Shown here: in pieces, positions 5,466 through 12,702 of the stretch
How positions within the stretch are numbered: the first letter of the stretch is position 1
Layout: each line of letters starts with the position of its first letter
Origin: an uncultured Acidobacteriota bacterium
Lineage (GTDB): Bacteria; Acidobacteriota; Thermoanaerobaculia; Gp7-AA8
DNA length: 13,878 bases
Direction of reading: 5' to 3'
Assembly: GCA_946887105.1 (NCBI GenBank)
Contig: CAMPKJ010000123.1
Span: 1 to 13,878, forward strand
The notes under the pieces: generated by a model
Seen by the model: only the letters and a program-made list of their open reading frames with translations
The model's database searches: none
Told to the model about the DNA's origin: nothing
Program-made: the position numbers and the translations under genes

Positions 5466-6951
5466 ACCGCGCCGGCCCATTGACCACATCCCCATCGGGC
5501 GTGAAGCGCGAGCCGTGGCACGGACAGTCCCACGTCCGCTCCACGCCGTTCCACGCGACGTCGCATTTCATGTGCGTGCAGACCGGCGAGACGCAGTGCA
5601 GCGCGCCCGCCTCGTCGCGATAGGCAGCGATTTTCCGTCCATCGACCTCGAGGATCTTCGCTTCGCCCGCCGCCACATCGACGGCGCTCTTGGCCTCGAC
5701 GTCCATCGACGTGAAGCGGTCGGGGATCAGGTGTCCCGGGAAGTGCAGGTTTTCGCTGATGAATTCGCGCGTCGTCGCATGCGGCCGCACGCGTTTGTGA
5801 TCGAACACCTCCGCCCACGGATTGGAAACGCCGGTGATGAGGTCCGCGATCAACATCGCGCCGGCAGTGCCGAAGGTCATACCCTGTCCGGCGTAACCGG
5901 TGGAGATGTAGACGTTGCCGAAGCCTCCACCGCCGCCGATCAAGGGCAACCCGCCATGCGGCTCGATGATCTGGCCGGACCAGCGGTAGCGCTCGGAGTG
6001 CTTGCCGAAGTACTCATTCGCGTACGCGCTCAAGGCAGTGAAGCAGCCTTCCGTGTCTTCTTCTTCGCCGACGCGATGATCCTCGCCGCCGACGATCAGA
6101 AACGTGCCGCGATCCGTGTCCTGCCAGCGCGTGTAGTGATACGGGTCGGCGGTGTCCCAGAACAAGCCGTCGGGGTGCCGGCCGGTCTCCTCGAATGCGA
6201 TCGCATACGTGCGATACGGCGCGGTGAGTGCGTGGACGTGCGTGAAGCCTGCGACGGGCACGTTCGTGGCCATGAACACGGCGCCCGCGGTCAGGCGTCC
6301 GTGCCCGGTCTCGACCACGCACGGCTCTCCGCCTTCGATGCCGGTGACGAGCGTTTGCTCGAAGATCTTCACTCCCGCGGCCTTTGCGTGCGACGCAAGC
6401 GCGGCGAGGTACTGCCCGGGATGGAACTGCGCCTGGTTCGGCCACAACACCGCGCCGCGCGTCGCAAACGCGAGCGGCACGTCGGTGGTCCACTGCGCAT
6501 CGAGTCCGGCCTCGCGCGCCGCCGCGGCTTCGTTCTTCAGCTCCGAAACGTACTTGCGATTCTCGGTGTAGAGGTAACCCGGCACGCGCTTGAAACGGCA
6601 GTCGATCGAGTAGCGCTGCACGAGCTCCGCGATCTTCTCCAGTGCCGCCCGGCTGGCATCGGCCACGAGCCGGGCCTCCTCGGCGGAGTACTTGCGGCGG
6701 ACGTAGTGATAGCGCGCATCGAGGGCCACGGTGAGGTGCGCGGTGGTGTTCCCGGTCTCGCCGGCGCCGGCGGTGTCCTTCTCGAGAACGGCCACGCTGC
6801 GGCCGCGCTCCGCGAGCAGCAGGGCGGCGGTCAGCCCGGTGATGCCAGCTCCGACGATGGCTACGTCGACGTGCAGATCGCCGCGAAAAGGATCGAAACG
6901 GGGAACGTTGCTGGTGGCGCGCCAGAGGGATTCCGTTTGCCGGTCATGCAT
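5428..6951 (-). CDS. FAD-dependent oxidoreductase (DadA-like) with C-terminal Rieske [2Fe-2S] domain
   Basis: 507 residues from ATG 6951 (MHDRQTESLW). An upstream in-frame GTG at 6996 would add 15 basic residues without a better ribosome site. Residues 28-58 hold a Rossmann FAD motif (VAIVGAGITGL, G34/G36/G39, E57 for ribose). The characteristic AGAGETGNTTAHLT lies at 61-74. A DAO/DadA-like body continues to an FAD-binding GYAGQGMTFG near 352-361. The Rieske domain covers about 410-500, with complete CxH...CxxH ligands C458/H460 and C476/H479. This two-domain architecture is known in soil bacteria, but its substrate is not established; amino or choline-like compounds are possible. The last 13 or so residues (RFPLPAVRGEGGG) and the stop come from repeat copy B. 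It is convergent with the quinone reductase and divergent from the KGG gene. Confidence 0.93.
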   Translation of the reverse strand: MHDRQTESLWRATSNVPRFDPFRGDLHVDVAIVGAGITGLTAALLLAERGRSVAVLEKDTAGAGETGNTTAHLTVALDARYHYVRRKYSAEEARLVADASRAALEKIAELVQRYSIDCRFKRVPGYLYTENRKYVSELKNEAAAAREAGLDAQWTTDVPLAFATRGAVLWPNQAQFHPGQYLAALASHAKAAGVKIFEQTLVTGIEGGEPCVVETGHGRLTAGAVFMATNVPVAGFTHVHALTAPYRTYAIAFEETGRHPDGLFWDTADPYHYTRWQDTDRGTFLIVGGEDHRVGEEEDTEGCFTALSAYANEYFGKHSERYRWSGQIIEPHGGLPLIGGGGGFGNVYISTGYAGQGMTFGTAGAMLIADLITGVSNPWAEVFDHKRVRPHATTREFISENLHFPGHLIPDRFTSMDVEAKSAVDVAAGEAKILEVDGRKIAAYRDEAGALHCVSPVCTHMKCDVAWNGVERTWDCPCHGSRFTPDGDVVNGPARFPLPAVRGEGGG

Positions 6952-7080
6952 CCGCCGGCGTCGGGAGCAAGAAATATGCACTCTGATGACGGGCACGCTT
7001 CGTGCTCGACGGTTGTCCGCTTAGGAGGCAGTACCAAGGCATTCGAGATCGAGATTCTTCAAACTCCCGAGGAGACACGT
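6952..7080. other. Divergent intergenic region (Rieske oxidoreductase / KGG protein)
   Basis: 129 bases between divergent starts, so promoters for both genes should lie here. I find no clear sigma-70 pair and no GGAAC/CGTT general-stress ECF pair. A small GCACG-CTT-CGTGC hairpin is present near 6993-7005. A consensus AGGAGG lies at 7023-7028 but no start codon stands at a usable distance. The real Shine-Dalgarno of the KGG gene is GAGGAG at 7069-7074. Confidence 0.4.
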
Positions 7081-7509
7081 ATGGCAACGAGCAAACGCGG
7101 TTTTGCGTCGATGGACGCGGCGAAGCAGCGGGAAATTGCAAGCAAAGGCGGACGGGCGGCGCATTCGAAAGGCACCGCGCACGAGTTCACATCGGACGAG
7201 GCCCGGGTCGCTGGCCGCAAGGGCGGAGAAGCGGTGAGCCGCGACCGCGCACACATGGCAGCGATCGGCCGCGAGGGTGGCCACAGCCGCGGAGCGCGCG
7301 CACGCGCGGCGGCCGCCGGCGGCGGCACCACGGGCAACACGGACGTCGCGCAGAGCGGCTCGCAGCCGTTTGTCCGCGAGGCGACGGACGATTCGAATCG
7401 CGCGCCGGCGTTCGGCTCGCAGGAACGCTCCGGCACGTCGCGCAGCGAACGGACGGGCGAGACCTCGAGCAGCGAAGGCGGATCGTTCTCGTCGCGGAAC
7501 CGGGCGTAG
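7081..7509 (+). CDS. KGG-motif stress-associated protein with disordered C-terminal tail
   Basis: 142 residues; ATG 7081 has a GAGGAG Shine-Dalgarno with a 6-base spacer. Three tandem KGG-type repeats are visible: GFASMDAAKQREIASKGG (7-24), FTSDEARVAGRKGG (36-49) and DRAHMAAIGREGG (55-67, with E replacing the first K). Proteins with this motif (YciG, GsiB-like) are small, hydrophilic, stress-induced proteins in bacteria. Here the repeats are followed by about 75 residues rich in G, S, R, T, E and A (AAAAGGGTTGNTD..., ending SSEGGSFSSRNRA), with no hydrophobic core and surely disordered. Most KGG proteins are shorter, so the tail is notable. Cytoplasmic, soluble. It is the only gene on its transcript, since a strong hairpin follows. 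Confidence 0.9.
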   Translation: MATSKRGFASMDAAKQREIASKGGRAAHSKGTAHEFTSDEARVAGRKGGEAVSRDRAHMAAIGREGGHSRGARARAAAAGGGTTGNTDVAQSGSQPFVREATDDSNRAPAFGSQERSGTSRSERTGETSSSEGGSFSSRNRA

Positions 7510-7537
7510 GGGTCAGACCCCTCATCCGCCTTCGGCA

Positions 7538-7565
7538 CCTTCTCCCCTCCGAGGAGGGGAGAAGG
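7538..7565. terminator. Strong hairpin between convergent genes, probable bidirectional terminator (REP-like)
   Basis: CCTTCTCCCCTCC (7538-7550) and its exact complement GGAGGGGAGAAGG (7553-7565) form a 12-13-bp stem with a minimal loop. It sits between the KGG stop (7509) and the DUF2231 stop (7583), so it can serve both transcripts. The flanking CCCCTCATCCGCCTTCGGCA belongs to the same kind of palindromic intergenic repeat as the copies at 5362-5465. There is no T-tract. Confidence 0.7.
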
Positions 7566-7582
7566 CAGGTCTTTGCCGCGTT

Positions 7583-8011
7583 TTAAGGCACGTCTTCCAT
7601 GCGGTCGGCGAGTTGGCTTCCCAGCCAGCCGGTCAGCACGGTGAGCAGCACTCCGCTCCCCGATAGCGCGATGGCGATGGGGTCCGGGTTCGCGGGCGCA
7701 TCGCGGCGCAGAAACCAGCTGACCGCGAAGAGCGCGGCGACGATCAGGTTCCCGCCGCCGTGCCATGCGCCGACGCGCCACGCCAGCGTGCCGCGCGGGA
7801 TGGCCAGCCAGTCGATCAAACCAAAGAGCGACGCGGCCGCGCCGCCGATCACGCCCGCGAAAATCAGCCACGACGCCACGACGGCCAGCTCCGCACGTCC
7901 CCGGGCCAGCCAGGCGAGGTCGAAGAAGAACGACGTCGCCAGGAGGCCGAGCGGAAAGACGATCAGGATCTGGTGGATGGGAAGACCGAAGAGACGCGCT
8001 TTCGCTTTCAT
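7583..8011 (-). CDS. DUF2231 integral membrane protein
   Basis: 142 residues with four predicted membrane segments at about 10-32, 42-70, 82-101 and 111-133. The family look is clear in the N-terminal GLPIHQILIVFPLGL and the C-terminal LTGWLGSQLA, which resemble the DUF2231 ends (GHPLHP-like and GWLGGELV-like). H13 in segment 1 and H84 in segment 3 (AWHGGGN) correspond to conserved family histidines and could ligate a haem or metal, although no function is proven. The ATG overlaps the stop of the dehydrogenase gene as ATGA (8008-8011) and has no Shine-Dalgarno of its own. Translation is therefore probably coupled, and a membrane or electron-transfer role for that enzyme is suggested. Confidence 0.88.
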   Translation of the reverse strand: MKAKARLFGLPIHQILIVFPLGLLATSFFFDLAWLARGRAELAVVASWLIFAGVIGGAAASLFGLIDWLAIPRGTLAWRVGAWHGGGNLIVAALFAVSWFLRRDAPANPDPIAIALSGSGVLLTVLTGWLGSQLADRMEDVP

Positions 8012-10962
8012 CGCGATGGATTCGACGCGGCGGCATCGTAGGCGAGCTTCAACACTTCCGCAAAGTGCAGCGTCGAGCGGCCGGTGCTCTGCTCGATCTG
8101 CTCCCGGCAGGAGAAGCCGTCGGCGATGATCAGCGTCTCGGAATCCGCCTCGCGGACCATCGGCAGCAGCACGCGCTCCCCCACTTTCATCGAGAGGTCG
8201 TAGTGCTTCTTCTCGAAGCCGAACGCGCCCGCCATCCCGCAGCAGCCGGAGTCGGGATGCGTGAGATCGAGCCCGATCCGCCGCAGCATGGCCTCCTCGG
8301 AATCGAAGCGCATCACCGCCTTGTGATGACAGTGCGCCTGCACCAGCGCCTTGCGATGCAGCGCCGGCAGCGCGACCTCTTCGCGCGCGAGGAACTCGCT
8401 GAGCGTGAACGTCGACTGCGCGAGTTGCTCCGCGCGAGGATCGCGCGGGAAGAGCGCGGGCAGCTCATCGCGGAAGACGGAGACGCAACTCGGCTCGAGC
8501 CCGATCACCGGAATGCCCGCATCGAGATCGGGCGCCAGCGCGTCGAGCGTTTTGCCCAGCAGGCGTCTGGCGCCGTCGAGAAAGCCCCAGTCGTACAAGG
8601 GACGCCCGCAGCAAAGCCGCTTGGGCGGAACCGTCACCTGGTAGCCGGCGCGCTCCAGCACCTCGACCGCGGCCATTGCGGTCTGCGGAAGGAAGTGGTT
8701 GTTGAACGTGTCCGCCCAGAGGACGACCTTTGCGCCTCGCGCAAAATTTTCCTTCCTCGCGAACTGCTGTCGGAAAGTCTTACTGGCGAAGCGCGGCATG
8801 CGGCGCTCCTTCGCCACGCCGGCGAGTGTCTTCATGAGCGGCAGGCGCGTCATGGCGTTCGCGAGTCCCGGCACGAGAGAGGCCATCCCGGCCCACCAGT
8901 AGATGAGACCCATCGTGTAGGCCGGCATCGGACGGAGGCGGCCGGCGTAGTAGTGCGACATGAACTCGGCCTTGTACGTGGCCATGTCGACCTGCGTCGG
9001 GCAGTCGCCCTTGCAGCCTTTGCACGCCAGGCAGAGGTCGAGCGACTCCTTCACCGCCTCGTTGCGCCACGAGCTGGGGATGGTCTCTCCTTCGAACATC
9101 TCGAAGAGCAGCCGCGCGCGGCCGCGCGTGGAGTGCTCTTCCTCGCGCGTGACCTGATAGCTGGGACACATCGTGCCGCCGTCGAGGCGCCTGCAGCGGC
9201 CGACGCCGACGCAGCGCAGCACGGCGTGGTTCATGCGCCCGTGGTCCTCGGCAAACTGGAAATGCGTCTCCGGATTCCAGGGCGCGTAGTCCGCGCCGAG
9301 GCGGAGGTTCTCGTCCGGCTGGTACGGGAGCACCACCTTTCCGGGATTCATCTTCCACTGCGGATCCCACAGCGCCTTGAATTCGCGGAACGCGGTCATC
9401 AGCTCGGGACCGAACATCTTTTCGAGCAGCGCAGCGCGCGACTGTCCGTCGCCGTGCTCTCCGGAGAACGATCCGCCGTGCGATGCCACGAGATCCGCCG
9501 CCTCGTCGAGGAACGCGCGGAACTTCGCGATGCCCGGCGCCGTGGTCAGATCGAAATTCGTGCGCGTGTGCACGCAGCCGTCGCCGAAGTGCCCGTACAG
9601 ATCGCCGCCGTAGCCGAAGCGCTCGAGCAGCGCACGCAGCTCGCGCAGGTACCTGCCGAGTTTTTCCGGCGCGACCGCGGCGTCTTCCCATCCTTCCCAC
9701 ATCGGCGGCTTGCCGGGGACGTGCGCCGTCGCGCCGAGGCCGGACTCGCGCACCGCCCAGATGAAACGCGCCTCTTTCGAGGCGTTGTCGAAGAGCTGCG
9801 TGCGCGCGTCGCCGAGCGTCGACCGGAGGCGCCGCGCTTTCTCCATCGCCTCTTCGAGCGTCTCGCCGCCGAATTCGACGAGCAGCCATCCGTCGCCCGG
9901 CGGCAGCAGCGCGATGCCGCGCGAATTCAGCTTCTTGAACCGCTGATCGCGCACGAGCAGATCGTCGAATCCTTCCAGACCGATCGGCGCGAACCCGAGC
10001 ACGCGCGGCACGTCATCGGCGGCGTCATACACGCTCGGATATCCGGCCACCAGCAGCGCGCGCGCGGGCGGGCTGTACACCAGCTTCGCCTTCGCCTCGA
10101 GCACGAGCACGCACGTCGACTCCGTTCCGACCAGCGCGCGCGCGACGTGGAAGCCGTGCTCGGGCAACAGCTCGTCGAGGTTGTAGCCGGAGACGCGCCG
10201 CGGGATGCGCGGAAATTTCGCGCGAACGAGATCGCCGTAGCGATCGCGGATCGACTTCAGTCCCGCGTAGATCTCGCCGCGGCGTCCGCCTTCGCGGATG
10301 ATCGACTCCAGCTCGGCCTCGCTAGTGGCGCCGGTGCGCATGCGCACGCCGTCGTACGTCAGCACGTCCAGCTCCTCGATGTTGTCGACGGTCTTGCCGG
10401 ACATGATCGAGTGCACGCCGCAGGAGTTGTTGCCGATCATGCCGCCGAGCGTGCACTGCGCGTGCGTGGCGGGATCGGGACCGAACGTCAGCGTGTGCTC
10501 TTCCGCGGCGCGTCGAAGGTCGTCGAGCACGATGCCCGGCTGCACGCGCGCGAACTTCTGCGCGGGGTTCATCTCGGTGATGCCGTGCATGTACTTCGAC
10601 ATGTCGATCACCACCGCGACGTTGCAGCACTGTCCGGCCAGGCTCGTGCCCGCGCCGCGGCCGAGGATCGGCGCGCCATGCTTTCGCGCCAGCGCGACGG
10701 CGGCGATGACGTCGTCCGCATCGCGCGGCACGACCACGCCGATCGGCACCTGCCGGTAATTCGAGGCGTCGGTCGAATACAGCGCGCGTGCGCCGTCGTC
10801 GAAACGCACCTCGCCGCGAATGCTGCCGCGCAATTCCTCCGCGAGCGACCAGGCATCGATGCTGAGGGACTGCAGCCGGTCGCGATGCTCGATCCGCTTC
10901 GGAGTGAGGCGATGCTCGTACGAAAACTCCTCGGGAGGATAGCGGCGGATCTCGCGGCTCAT
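8008..10962 (-). CDS. FAD-linked oxidase / 4Fe-4S / CCG-domain D-2-hydroxyacid dehydrogenase (YdiJ/GlcD-GlpC type)
   Basis: 984 residues from ATG 10962; a GTG at 11064 in the same frame is less likely. The N-terminal PCMH-type FAD domain spans about 70-300, with RGAGTSLAGQ at 102-111 and GGMIGNNSCG at 173-182. The C-terminal FAD-oxidase domain (about 300-545) has GHFGDGCVHTR (457-467) and GEHGDGQSR (501-509). A ferredoxin-like part has C584, C590 and C599-P, then CLACKGCKGDCP with C644, C647, C650 and C654. Two CCG cysteine-rich domains follow: LCCGR (783-787) and GCCGMAG (906-912), with HCHH at 877-880. A hydrophobic stretch at about 681-708 may touch the membrane. Such one-polypeptide GlcD+GlpC enzymes oxidise D-lactate, D-2-hydroxyglutarate or similar acids and pass electrons to quinone or another acceptor; which substrate applies here is open. 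Confidence 0.95.
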   Translation of the reverse strand: MSREIRRYPPEEFSYEHRLTPKRIEHRDRLQSLSIDAWSLAEELRGSIRGEVRFDDGARALYSTDASNYRQVPIGVVVPRDADDVIAAVALARKHGAPILGRGAGTSLAGQCCNVAVVIDMSKYMHGITEMNPAQKFARVQPGIVLDDLRRAAEEHTLTFGPDPATHAQCTLGGMIGNNSCGVHSIMSGKTVDNIEELDVLTYDGVRMRTGATSEAELESIIREGGRRGEIYAGLKSIRDRYGDLVRAKFPRIPRRVSGYNLDELLPEHGFHVARALVGTESTCVLVLEAKAKLVYSPPARALLVAGYPSVYDAADDVPRVLGFAPIGLEGFDDLLVRDQRFKKLNSRGIALLPPGDGWLLVEFGGETLEEAMEKARRLRSTLGDARTQLFDNASKEARFIWAVRESGLGATAHVPGKPPMWEGWEDAAVAPEKLGRYLRELRALLERFGYGGDLYGHFGDGCVHTRTNFDLTTAPGIAKFRAFLDEAADLVASHGGSFSGEHGDGQSRAALLEKMFGPELMTAFREFKALWDPQWKMNPGKVVLPYQPDENLRLGADYAPWNPETHFQFAEDHGRMNHAVLRCVGVGRCRRLDGGTMCPSYQVTREEEHSTRGRARLLFEMFEGETIPSSWRNEAVKESLDLCLACKGCKGDCPTQVDMATYKAEFMSHYYAGRLRPMPAYTMGLIYWWAGMASLVPGLANAMTRLPLMKTLAGVAKERRMPRFASKTFRQQFARKENFARGAKVVLWADTFNNHFLPQTAMAAVEVLERAGYQVTVPPKRLCCGRPLYDWGFLDGARRLLGKTLDALAPDLDAGIPVIGLEPSCVSVFRDELPALFPRDPRAEQLAQSTFTLSEFLAREEVALPALHRKALVQAHCHHKAVMRFDSEEAMLRRIGLDLTHPDSGCCGMAGAFGFEKKHYDLSMKVGERVLLPMVREADSETLIIADGFSCREQIEQSTGRSTLHFAEVLKLAYDAAASNPSR

Positions 10963-11091
10963 GAGGGAAGTGTAGTGCCAGGAGCGATCCCACTCCCCGC
11001 CCTGAAATCTAAGCGGCCGCGGCATCGAAACTGCACTTTCACCGGTACGCCGCGAGGCTGTCACCCGGCGTAGAAAGTCGAGCTGAACCGC
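10963..11091. other. Divergent intergenic region (dehydrogenase / nucleotidyltransferase)
   Basis: 129 bases between divergent genes, so it should hold two promoters. On the minus strand, TACACT (four of six) stands 6 bases before the dehydrogenase ATG, which itself has no Shine-Dalgarno. This would fit a leaderless transcript, but no good -35 is seen. On the plus strand I see no convincing promoter. Nothing else is recognised here. Confidence 0.3.
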
Positions 11092-11928
11092 ATGGCGGCG
11101 CTTCCGATGGAACCAGACTCAACTGGCTACGAACATCCGCTTCTCTCTCCGGAGAGCATTCGCTTCTATCGCGAGGCTCTCGCGATTCTCACCAATGCAA
11201 ACGTCCCCCATCTCGTCGGCGGCGCGTATGCGTACGCGCGTTACACCGGCATCGAGCGACACACCAAAGACTTCGACGTCTTCATCTGCAAAGAGGATTT
11301 CGATCGCGCCGCACAGGCATTCGAGGCGGAAGGCTATCGAAGCGAGCTGACGTTTCCGCACTGGCTCGGCAAGGCATATGGGAACGGCGAGGACTTCGTC
11401 GATCTGATCTTCAGCGCCGGCAACGGCGTGGCCAAAGTGGACATGCGCTGGTTCGAGCATGCCGTGACCGACAAGGTGTTCGGCGTCGAAACGAAGCTCA
11501 TCCCGCCCGAGGAAATGATCTGGTCGAAAGGCTTGATCATGGAGCGCGAGCGCTTCGACGGCGCGGACGTCGCGCACGTCATCCGCGCGGCCGGCGACAC
11601 CCTCGACTGGGACCGCCTGCTCCAGCGTTTCGGCCCGTTCTGGCGCGCGTTGTACGCGCACATCATCCTGTTCGGATTCGTCTATCCGTCCGAGCGCGCG
11701 AAGGTTCCCGCGCGCATCATCGAAGAGCTCACCAGGCGCGTCGAAGAAGAAACGCGCGCCGGCAACATCGGTGAAAAGATCTGCTACGGCACGGTGATCT
11801 CGCGGCAGCAGTACCTCAAGGACATCGGCGACTGGGGCTACGACGATGCGCGTCTCGTGCATCAGACGATGGATGAGGAAGACATCGAACAGTGGACGGC
11901 CGGCATCGCCATCGACGGAGCGAAGTGA
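11092..11928 (+). CDS. Nucleotidyltransferase-fold protein (MNT/AbiEii-like), function unknown
   Basis: 278 residues from ATG 11092; ATG 11107 (MEPDSTGY) is an alternative, and neither has a strong Shine-Dalgarno. The minimal polymerase-beta-like NTase signature is visible: a GG pair (LVGGAYAYARYTG, G43-G44), then the acidic pair D60/D62 in HTKDFDVF, and a third acidic candidate D104 in DFVDLIF. Downstream, the segment with K146 (WSKGLIMERERFDGADV) resembles the conserved lysine and R/D helix of AbiEii-type and related NTases. Residues 180-260 are helical with no recognised domain. The family transfers NMPs to RNA, protein or small molecules; the substrate is unknown here. Its TGA shares one base with the ATG of the next gene (TGATG), so the phosphoesterase is a translation-coupled partner. 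Confidence 0.82.
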   Translation: MAALPMEPDSTGYEHPLLSPESIRFYREALAILTNANVPHLVGGAYAYARYTGIERHTKDFDVFICKEDFDRAAQAFEAEGYRSELTFPHWLGKAYGNGEDFVDLIFSAGNGVAKVDMRWFEHAVTDKVFGVETKLIPPEEMIWSKGLIMERERFDGADVAHVIRAAGDTLDWDRLLQRFGPFWRALYAHIILFGFVYPSERAKVPARIIEELTRRVEEETRAGNIGEKICYGTVISRQQYLKDIGDWGYDDARLVHQTMDEEDIEQWTAGIAIDGAK

Positions 11929-12692
11929 TGGCCGATCGGGACACGCTGCGCATCGCCGCGGTCGCGGACATTCACGTCAAGAAGACGTCTGCCGGCGCGA
12001 TGCAGCCGCTGTTCGCGAAGATCACCGAGAGCGCGGACGTGCTCCTGCTCTGCGGCGATCTCACGGACTATGGCACCGTCGAAGAGGCGAAGGTGCTCGC
12101 CAAGGACATCACCTCGACGTTGCGCATCCCCGCGCTCGCGGTGCTCGGCAATCACGATTTCGAATCGAATCAGCAGGACGAGGTCGTGCGGATCCTCGGC
12201 GACGCCGGCGTGGTCGTGCTCGACGGCGATTCGTACGAGCTGCACGGCGTCGGCTTCGCCGGCGTGAAAGGCTTTGCCGGCGGCTTCGGCCGCCGCTCTC
12301 TCGGCGCATGGGGCGAGCCGATCATCAAGAGCTTCGTGCACGAGACCATCAACGAGGCGCTGAAACTCGAAGCGGCATTGGCGCGGCTGCGCACGCCGCA
12401 GAAAATCGCGCTGCTGCACTACGCGCCGATCCACGCCACGGTCGAAGGAGAGCCGCCGGAGATCATGGCGTTCCTCGGCTCCAGCCGGCTGGAGGAGCCG
12501 CTCGAGCGTTATCGCGTGAACGCGGTGTTTCACGGTCACGCGCATCGCGGCTCGCCCGAGGGACGCACGAAATCGAGCGTGCCGGTCTACAACGTGGCCA
12601 TGGCATTGCTCGCAAGCGCCTTTCCGGACCGGCCGCCGTTCCGCCTCGTCGAAATCCCGATCCACGAATCCGCAATCGCCTCCGCCGGATAG
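11928..12692 (+). CDS. Calcineurin-like metallophosphoesterase
   Basis: 254 residues from ATG 11928, which overlaps the preceding stop; GGAG at 11918 is a plausible Shine-Dalgarno. An upstream in-frame GTG lies inside the NTase gene and is unnecessary. The full dimetal motif set is present: DIH (D14, H16), GDLTDYG (G43, D44), GNHDFE (N75, H76, D77), LLHYAPIH (H164), and GHAH (H204, H206). It should thus be an active Mn/Fe-type phosphoesterase, hydrolysing a phosphomonoester, phosphodiester or nucleotide. There is no signal peptide, so it is cytosolic. A glycine-rich loop, AGVKGFAGGFGRR (111-123), lies between the motifs. Pairing with an NTase suggests that one enzyme makes, and the other removes, a nucleotidyl or phosphate modification (inference). 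The next gene starts 10 bases later. Confidence 0.92.
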   Translation: MADRDTLRIAAVADIHVKKTSAGAMQPLFAKITESADVLLLCGDLTDYGTVEEAKVLAKDITSTLRIPALAVLGNHDFESNQQDEVVRILGDAGVVVLDGDSYELHGVGFAGVKGFAGGFGRRSLGAWGEPIIKSFVHETINEALKLEAALARLRTPQKIALLHYAPIHATVEGEPPEIMAFLGSSRLEEPLERYRVNAVFHGHAHRGSPEGRTKSSVPVYNVAMALLASAFPDRPPFRLVEIPIHESAIASAG

Positions 12693-12702
12693 AATCGGCC
12701 GG

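Noticed and set aside
7022..7034. Consensus AGGAGG, possibly announcing a small ORF upstream of the KGG gene
   Set aside because: No ATG, GTG or TTG lies at a usable distance; the KGG gene has its own GAGGAG at 7069-7074.
4405..7509. Very long plus-strand open frame (about 1,030 codons) running into the KGG gene
   Set aside because: It covers the quinone oxidoreductase in a different frame and runs antisense to the Rieske gene. Its translation is Arg/Ala/Gly-rich noise, and only the last 142 codons (KGG protein from 7081, with a good ribosome site) are real.
7765..11073. Plus-strand open frame of about 1,100 codons
   Set aside because: It is antisense to the well-supported FAD/Fe-S dehydrogenase and DUF2231 gene, has no recognisable domains, and is an effect of high GC at the third codon position.
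11092..11928. AbiEii-like toxin of a toxin-antitoxin or abortive-infection pair
   Set aside because: No AbiEi-type winged-helix antitoxin or HEPN partner is adjacent; the partner is a phosphoesterase. There is no phage-defence context in the window.
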